This document shows positions 60,251-64,000 of a stretch of 64,000 bases of DNA, one piece after another. Source of the stretch: Kiritimatiellia bacterium (GTDB taxonomy: Bacteria; Verrucomicrobiota; Kiritimatiellia; JAAZAB01); contig JAQUMN010000015.1 in the NCBI GenBank assembly GCA_028718125.1, positions 1-64,000 of the forward strand. The letters are read 5' to 3'. The notes below the pieces were generated by a model, which had not been told where the DNA came from, searched no databases, and saw nothing but the letters and a program-made list of their open reading frames with translations. Numbering within the stretch: position 1 is the stretch's first letter; every line of letters begins with the position of its first letter. The position numbers were made by a program, and so were the translations under genes.

Positions 60251-60718
60251 ATGAAAAAAACCGATGTCCCGAACGCCATCGAACAAACCCTGCGCCAGGC
60301 AAGCGCCACGCGCGAAGGATTCCTGGGGCCGGACTCCCGGAGCCTGGCGGCCATTCTCCGGGCGGATGATAAAGCCGTGCGGCAACGCGGGCTGACCCAT
60401 GCGCGCATCGCCAAGCAGCTGCTTGCCTTACGACAGGCCGGCTGGAAGGGATTGGGTGAACTTGTGTCCGTCCCCCCGCATTTCGAGGTGCGCGTTGACG
60501 CCGCACGGGGCAAACTCCCCTGCCCCTTCGGCGATCCGGGATCGTTTGCGAAAGTAAACACCACCGTCTGCAACCTGGAGCGCGGGACGGAAATCACGTT
60601 TACCGACTTGAATATTCACCTGATTGCCATACACGGATTTTATGAGGGCCGCGGCGCCCCGTTCCGTCTCGACCCGGAGCAATTGATGGACACGCTGGAA
60701 ATGGGAAGAGACCCGTGA
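60251..60718 (+). CDS. Conserved-looking small protein of unknown function
   Basis: A 155-aa soluble protein that starts 12 bases after the reductase stop, with GAGGTGAT before the ATG, so the two are co-transcribed. It has a helical N-terminal half (REGFLGPDSRSLAAILRADD) and a beta-rich C-terminal half (GTEITFTDLNIHLIAIHGFYEGRG), including a CPFGDPGSF motif and a lone Cys in VCNLERG. I recognise no family. The pairing suggests it is the substrate, partner or maturation factor of the reductase. Confidence 0.65.
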   Translation: MKKTDVPNAIEQTLRQASATREGFLGPDSRSLAAILRADDKAVRQRGLTHARIAKQLLALRQAGWKGLGELVSVPPHFEVRVDAARGKLPCPFGDPGSFAKVNTTVCNLERGTEITFTDLNIHLIAIHGFYEGRGAPFRLDPEQLMDTLEMGRDP

Positions 60719-60764
60719 AGCAATCCGCAGGGTGCTTCACTTGCTGCATCCTCATGTTGCGACA

Positions 60765-60796
60765 ACGGCCAGGCGCGTCCACACGCACCTGGCCGT
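60765..60796. terminator. Hairpin between convergent genes
   Basis: ACGGCCAGG (60765-60773) pairs perfectly with CCTGGCCGT (60788-60796) around a 14-base loop. It sits between the convergent ends of the genes at 60251 and 60815, the place of a bidirectional terminator, but it lacks a T-run. Confidence 0.4.
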
Positions 60797-60814
60797 CGCG
60801 CTATCATCGGATGA

Positions 60815-61420
60815 TTATTTCGCCGCTTCGGCAGGCGCCGCAGGCGCAGGAGTCGCCGCAGGCACTGTCGCTTCGGCAGGAGCCGCAACCGGGGCCGCAG
60901 GCGCCGCAGCCGGAGCCGCTTTCATACCGCATTTGGAGGCATCCAACCCGCAGGGCATGGTCTTGCCAAGGACATCCGGCTTGCAGCAGCCGGGAGAATC
61001 CTTGTCCATCTTGCATTTATCGCATTTCACGGCATCGGGCTTACAGCACTTGTCCGAGCCCTGGTATTCGCCGCACTTCGGGCACACGACGCACACGCAC
61101 TCGGGCTGTTCGCCGTTGGCTTTGATCTTGGCAATGGCCGCTTTCGGGTCCGCTTTGACTTTATCAATGCAGTCCTTGCAGCACACGAAGATCCGAACGC
61201 CTTCGGCATCCACAAATATATCCTTGCTGCACTTGCCGCCCATGATCGGGCAGAGCGTCTGAGCCTTGGCCGCCGCCGTGTCCTTGGCCATGCTGCAGGT
61301 CGCAGCAGCCGGAGCCGCAGGCGCAGCCGCCGGAGCCGCCGCTTCCTGTGCCACCAAACCCGCTACCAAACCCATAGTAATCGCCGCCGCCAATGCACTC
61401 ATCATTCCTTCATGTTTCAT
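60815..61420 (-). CDS. Exported Cys-rich protein with heavy-metal-type domain
   Basis: A 201-aa protein. Signal peptide (MMSALAAAITMGLVAGLVAQ), an Ala-Pro-rich linker, then about residues 60-100 CPIMGGKCSKDIFVDAEG and FVCCKDCIDKVKADP, the pattern of YHS/TRASH-like metal-binding domains known from exported copper- or cobalt-related proteins. A second half packs Cys pairs (CVCVVCPKCGEY, CCKPDAVKCDKCKMD, CCKPDV), suggesting further metal or cluster sites. The end is Ala-Pro-rich low complexity. ATG 61420 is chosen for a GGAG seven bases upstream. About 17 Cys in an exported protein implies metal binding or disulfides; the exported thioredoxin next door could reduce them. Confidence 0.75.
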   Translation of the reverse strand: MKHEGMMSALAAAITMGLVAGLVAQEAAAPAAAPAAPAAATCSMAKDTAAAKAQTLCPIMGGKCSKDIFVDAEGVRIFVCCKDCIDKVKADPKAAIAKIKANGEQPECVCVVCPKCGEYQGSDKCCKPDAVKCDKCKMDKDSPGCCKPDVLGKTMPCGLDASKCGMKAAPAAAPAAPVAAPAEATVPAATPAPAAPAEAAK

Positions 61421-61501
61421 AGGCATCTCCATTTTTGTTTGATCGATAATAAACTGGTTTTACTGATTGCCGGTTTAAACTTTTGCCTTGTACCTCCTTG
61501 T

Positions 61502-61951
61502 TTATTTGTTGCCAAATTGTTTCAACAAATCTTTCAGATGATCCACGTATGCTGCCGCCCCGCCCCGCCGATAACCGGTGCGGGCAATGACTTTGCCGCC
61601 GGCATCCAGGAGCAATACGGTGGGAAACCCCTCGACAGCGTATGTCCTGCTTAACTGCTCGTTTTGCGCCTTCAAGTCGGCCGTCTGTTCTTTGCCGCGC
61701 GGGAAGTCGGCGATAAACAATATCAGGTTTCCCTTGGCAAACTCGTTGAATTCCTTTTGCGAAAATACTTCTTTGTCGAGCTTGATGCACCAGCCGCACC
61801 AGTCGGATCCCGAAAAATCCGCCAGGATCGGCAGTTTCTTTTCAGCCGCTTCTTTCTTGGCCTTGTTAAAATCTGTCAGCCACCCCTCGCCCGCCAGGGC
61901 ACAGGACCCAAACAGGATTGCCAACAACAGTCCAGCCATTAGTCGTTTCAT
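61502..61951 (-). CDS. Exported thioredoxin-fold protein (CGWC)
   Basis: A 149-aa protein with a signal peptide (LMAGLLLAILFGSCALAGEG) and a thioredoxin fold of the DsbD-C/thioredoxin_7 type. FSGSDWCGWCIKLDKEVF holds the redox pair CxxC, AVEGFPTVLLLD gives the cis-Pro, and an Ala-Asp block follows the strand. GAGGAGG precedes the ATG. It would act as thiol-disulfide oxidoreductase in the periplasm. It lies next to the Cys-rich exported protein, a plausible client. Confidence 0.88.
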   Translation of the reverse strand: MKRLMAGLLLAILFGSCALAGEGWLTDFNKAKKEAAEKKLPILADFSGSDWCGWCIKLDKEVFSQKEFNEFAKGNLILFIADFPRGKEQTADLKAQNEQLSRTYAVEGFPTVLLLDAGGKVIARTGYRRGGAAAYVDHLKDLLKQFGNK

Positions 61952-61998
61952 AATGCCTCCTCATTTTACTTTCCGTTCGAACCATTAAAGACAGTGCT

Positions 61999-63108
61999 CT
62001 ACCGCGGCGTGGCATCCGGCAGTCCGCCGTCAACTGGGATCGTGGCGCCGGTCGTCGGCGTTTGCCGGGTGGCAAAGAAAAGCACGGCATTGGCCACGTG
62101 GTCGGACGTTACCCGGGCTTTCAGTAAATTCCGGCTGCGATAATAGTCTTCCAGCCCCTTTTCATCAAGGCCGCGGGCCTTCATTCGCGAAGGACCGACC
62201 TCGGCCCATAACCCCGACTTGCGCTTGCCATCGGAAAAAACAGCATCGGGCGCCACCATGTTCACACGGATATCGAAGCCCGCCAATTCCAGGCTGGCGA
62301 TGCGCGCCAACTGATGGGCCGCAGCCTTGGTGGCACTGTAGGCCCCGAATTGGGCGCCCGGGGCAAACACGTTCTTGGTGGAAACCAGGATGATGTCGCC
62401 GCCCGTCGCCTGGCGGCATAAACGCCGGCCGGCCTCCGCCAGGGTCAGCAAGGTCCCTTCCACGTTGACCCGCTCCAACCGCCGGAATGCCTCCAGATCC
62501 AACTCAACCAGGGGCGCCACCATGGCAATCCCGGCATTGACCACAACAATATCAACACCACCCCATGCCTCGGCTACGGCATTGAATCCGGCGGCTACGG
62601 AAGCGGCATCGGTAACATCCATGGTCACGCCCATTATACGGCCCCGACTCTCTGAGAGGTCGGGGTCAAGTTCCCTGGCCAGGGCATCCAGGGCTTCACG
62701 CGCCAGGTCGGTGGCGGCCACATGCGCGCCCTTCGCCAGCAAGCTGCGGCAAATCCCCGCCCCGATGGCGCCCGCCGCGCCGGTAACCAGCGCAATTTTA
62801 TTTTGCAGAGGCGCCTGAACCGACGCCGCCCCGCGCTCAATGCAATATGCGCTGCCGCCGGGCACGGTAATCTTATCCGGCCGGACTTTGGCCTGTTGCA
62901 GAACTCCCCGCATCTGACTGCGGAGTTCATCGTCCTGGGCCACACTCTTAACACCATCCAAGGATACCACCGCGCCCGATACCCCGGAGAATGAGGCCCA
63001 GGACTTGAATACCACCCTCTGCCAGGGGTCATCGGGAAGGCGAGAAGGCTCGGCCAGCAGGCCCCGGAGGATAGTCAGAAGGCGGGCGGTATTTACAGGT
63101 TCGCCCAT
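61999..63108 (-). CDS. SDR oxidoreductase related to rhamnulose-aldolase/dehydrogenase fusions
   Basis: A 369-aa protein. Residues about 105-369 are a short-chain dehydrogenase: ALVTGAAGAIGAGI (NAD-binding Gly motif), VVNAGIA, LVSTKNVF with the catalytic Ser, YSATKAA with Tyr and Lys, and the ending PTTGATIPVDGG. The pattern of the C-terminal part (RNLLKARVTSDHVANAVLFF) is that of the SDR half of bifunctional rhamnulose-1-phosphate aldolase/lactaldehyde dehydrogenases. Here only about 100 residues precede it instead of the aldolase domain, so it is a single-function relative with a residual N-terminus. It sits 18 bases from the LsrF-like gene, suggesting sugar or sugar-phosphate breakdown. 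Confidence 0.85.
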   Translation of the reverse strand: MGEPVNTARLLTILRGLLAEPSRLPDDPWQRVVFKSWASFSGVSGAVVSLDGVKSVAQDDELRSQMRGVLQQAKVRPDKITVPGGSAYCIERGAASVQAPLQNKIALVTGAAGAIGAGICRSLLAKGAHVAATDLAREALDALARELDPDLSESRGRIMGVTMDVTDAASVAAGFNAVAEAWGGVDIVVVNAGIAMVAPLVELDLEAFRRLERVNVEGTLLTLAEAGRRLCRQATGGDIILVSTKNVFAPGAQFGAYSATKAAAHQLARIASLELAGFDIRVNMVAPDAVFSDGKRKSGLWAEVGPSRMKARGLDEKGLEDYYRSRNLLKARVTSDHVANAVLFFATRQTPTTGATIPVDGGLPDATPR

Positions 63109-63126
63109 AAATAAAATCCAATAATA

Positions 63127-64000
63127 TTACGTTTTTTTCGCCTTCAGCGCCTGGTAATACTTGAGCGCCTCGGCAGGCTTCATATCCTCATGCACGACCT
63201 TGCGAATCGCCTTGATCATGCCTACCGGACAATCGCTCTGGAAAATGTTCCGGCCCATGTCCACGCCGGCAGCACCTTCCTGGATGGCATTATACGCCAT
63301 GGTCAGCGCATCCAGTTCCGGCAGTTTCTTGCCGCCGGCCATGACAATCGGCACCGGACAGGAGGCCGTTATGGTGTCGAACCCCTGCGGGACGTAATAA
63401 GTCTTAACCACGTGCGCGCCCAGTTCCGCGCAGATGCGGCAGGCCAACCTAAAATATTTGGCGTCGCGCGCCATATCCTTGCCAACCGCCGTGACGGCCA
63501 TGACCGGGATACCGTAGCGCAGGCCAAGATCCACCAGGCGGGTCATGTTATGGACCGAGCGGGTTTCAAACTCGCCGCCGATGAATACCTGGATCGCCAG
63601 GGCCGAGACGTTCATGCGGATGGCATCCTCGATATCCACGGCCAATTCCTCGTTGGAGAGCTCCTTCAAAATGCTGGGTCCCCCGCTGGCGCGCATGACG
63701 ATCGGCCGTTCGCAGGCGGGCGGAATGGTAGAGCGCAGGATGCCGCGCGTCAGCATGAGCGCGTCGCAATGGGAAACAAGCGGGACAATATTCAGGTCCA
63801 CGCGCTCCAACCCCGTGGTGGGGCCCTGAAAATAGCCGTGGTCAATGGCCAGCATGACCGTATGCGCGTCGCCGGGATTGAAAATCCGCGCCAGGCGGTT
63901 TTTCATGCCCCAGTCAAGCGCACCCGAACCTTTCAGGAAAAAGCCCGGGGTCTTCATGGGGACGTCTTCGTAAAAGCGCTTGCCTTCCTTAAGGGCTTCC
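63127..64000 (-). CDS. lsrF: LsrF-family class I aldolase/thiolase, 5' end beyond the window
   Basis: It matches E. coli LsrF closely in order and wording: [65 protein letters not shown] with the Schiff-base-type Lys, [17 protein letters not shown] and [15 protein letters not shown]. The visible frame continues upstream of the ATG at 63957 as [14 protein letters not shown] to the window edge, as in LsrF, so the true start lies just past 64000. Only a few residues should be missing. LsrF cleaves or transfers acetyl from the autoinducer-2 degradation intermediate; DhnA-type relatives act on other sugar phosphates. No other lsr genes are in view, and the SDR next door points to another sugar route, so the symbol denotes family, not proven role. 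Confidence 0.88.
   Translation of the reverse strand, partial: EALKEGKRFYEDVPMKTPGFFLKGSGALDWGMKNRLARIFNPGDAHTVMLAIDHGYFQGPTTGLERVDLNIVPLVSHCDALMLTRGILRSTIPPACERPIVMRASGGPSILKELSNEELAVDIEDAIRMNVSALAIQVFIGGEFETRSVHNMTRLVDLGLRYGIPVMAVTAVGKDMARDAKYFRLACRICAELGAHVVKTYYVPQGFDTITASCPVPIVMAGGKKLPELDALTMAYNAIQEGAAGVDMGRNIFQSDCPVGMIKAIRKVVHEDMKPAEALKYYQALKAKKT

Noticed and set aside
63955..63957. ATG at 63957 as the start of the LsrF-like gene
   Set aside because: The conserved frame continues upstream to the window edge, so this Met is internal.
1..64000. CRISPR array, rRNA operon or intact tRNA
   Set aside because: No regularly spaced identical repeats and no rRNA or full cloverleaf tRNA sequence was seen.

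Overview
The window looks like a chromosomal segment of a PVC-superphylum bacterium, most likely Kiritimatiellota, Lentisphaerota or Verrucomicrobiota. This rests on gene content only: sialate O-acetylesterase-type esterases, many secreted HEAT, beta-helix and FG-GAP proteins, Bat and Gld-type clusters, creatininase-like proteins, and intergenic spacers full of small palindromic repeats. There is no rRNA and no intact tRNA in the window, so the taxonomy is inference.

Layout. 1-5.7 kb is an accessory, scarred region. It begins with a gene-free GC-rich stretch with inverted repeats. A two-gene minus-strand operon follows: a MazG-like NTP pyrophosphohydrolase translationally coupled to a 798-aa nuclease-helicase that ends in a LexA-like self-cleaving domain. 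Next come a small secreted protein, a decayed gene, a tRNA 3'-end fragment and an orphan group II intron 3' end. 5.7-28.6 kb is a low-GC catabolic locus. An AraC regulator is divergent from a run of eleven genes, and two 21-bp-spaced direct repeats sit beside a sigma70-like promoter between them. The run encodes a PLP enzyme, a double amidohydrolase, glycoside-hydrolase-like proteins, two giant HEAT-repeat paralogues, FG-GAP, propeller and beta-helix proteins, an acetylesterase, a lyase-like protein and an isochorismatase-like hydrolase. 28.8-33.6 kb holds small membrane proteins, a truncated IS4 transposase, a membrane SGNH hydrolase and a creatininase-like enzyme. 34-36.2 kb is etfB-etfA, with a ferredoxin domain on EtfA.

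36.5-40.9 kb is a signalling module: a sensor kinase and an NtrC-family activator separated by a vsr relic. A membrane-anchored Hsp20 follows, with a well-formed sigma54 promoter and a perfect upstream palindrome. 41-56.8 kb is one co-directional cluster: ABC ATPase, permease, GldG-like and DUF4340 proteins, then MoxR, DUF58 and Bat A/B/C/D/E-like proteins. This is an envelope/aerotolerance-type assembly of unknown exact function. 56.8-58.9 kb is decaying, with a ceramidase-like pseudogene and an MttB fragment. 59.2-64 kb carries an NqrF-like soluble reductase, a small unknown protein, a Cys-rich exported protein, an exported thioredoxin, a rhamnulose-aldolase-type SDR and an LsrF-family aldolase that runs off the right edge.

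The best candidates for something undescribed are the LexA-tailed nuclease-helicase with its pyrophosphohydrolase partner, the HEAT-repeat glycan locus, and the sigma54-controlled membrane Hsp20 with its two-component system.
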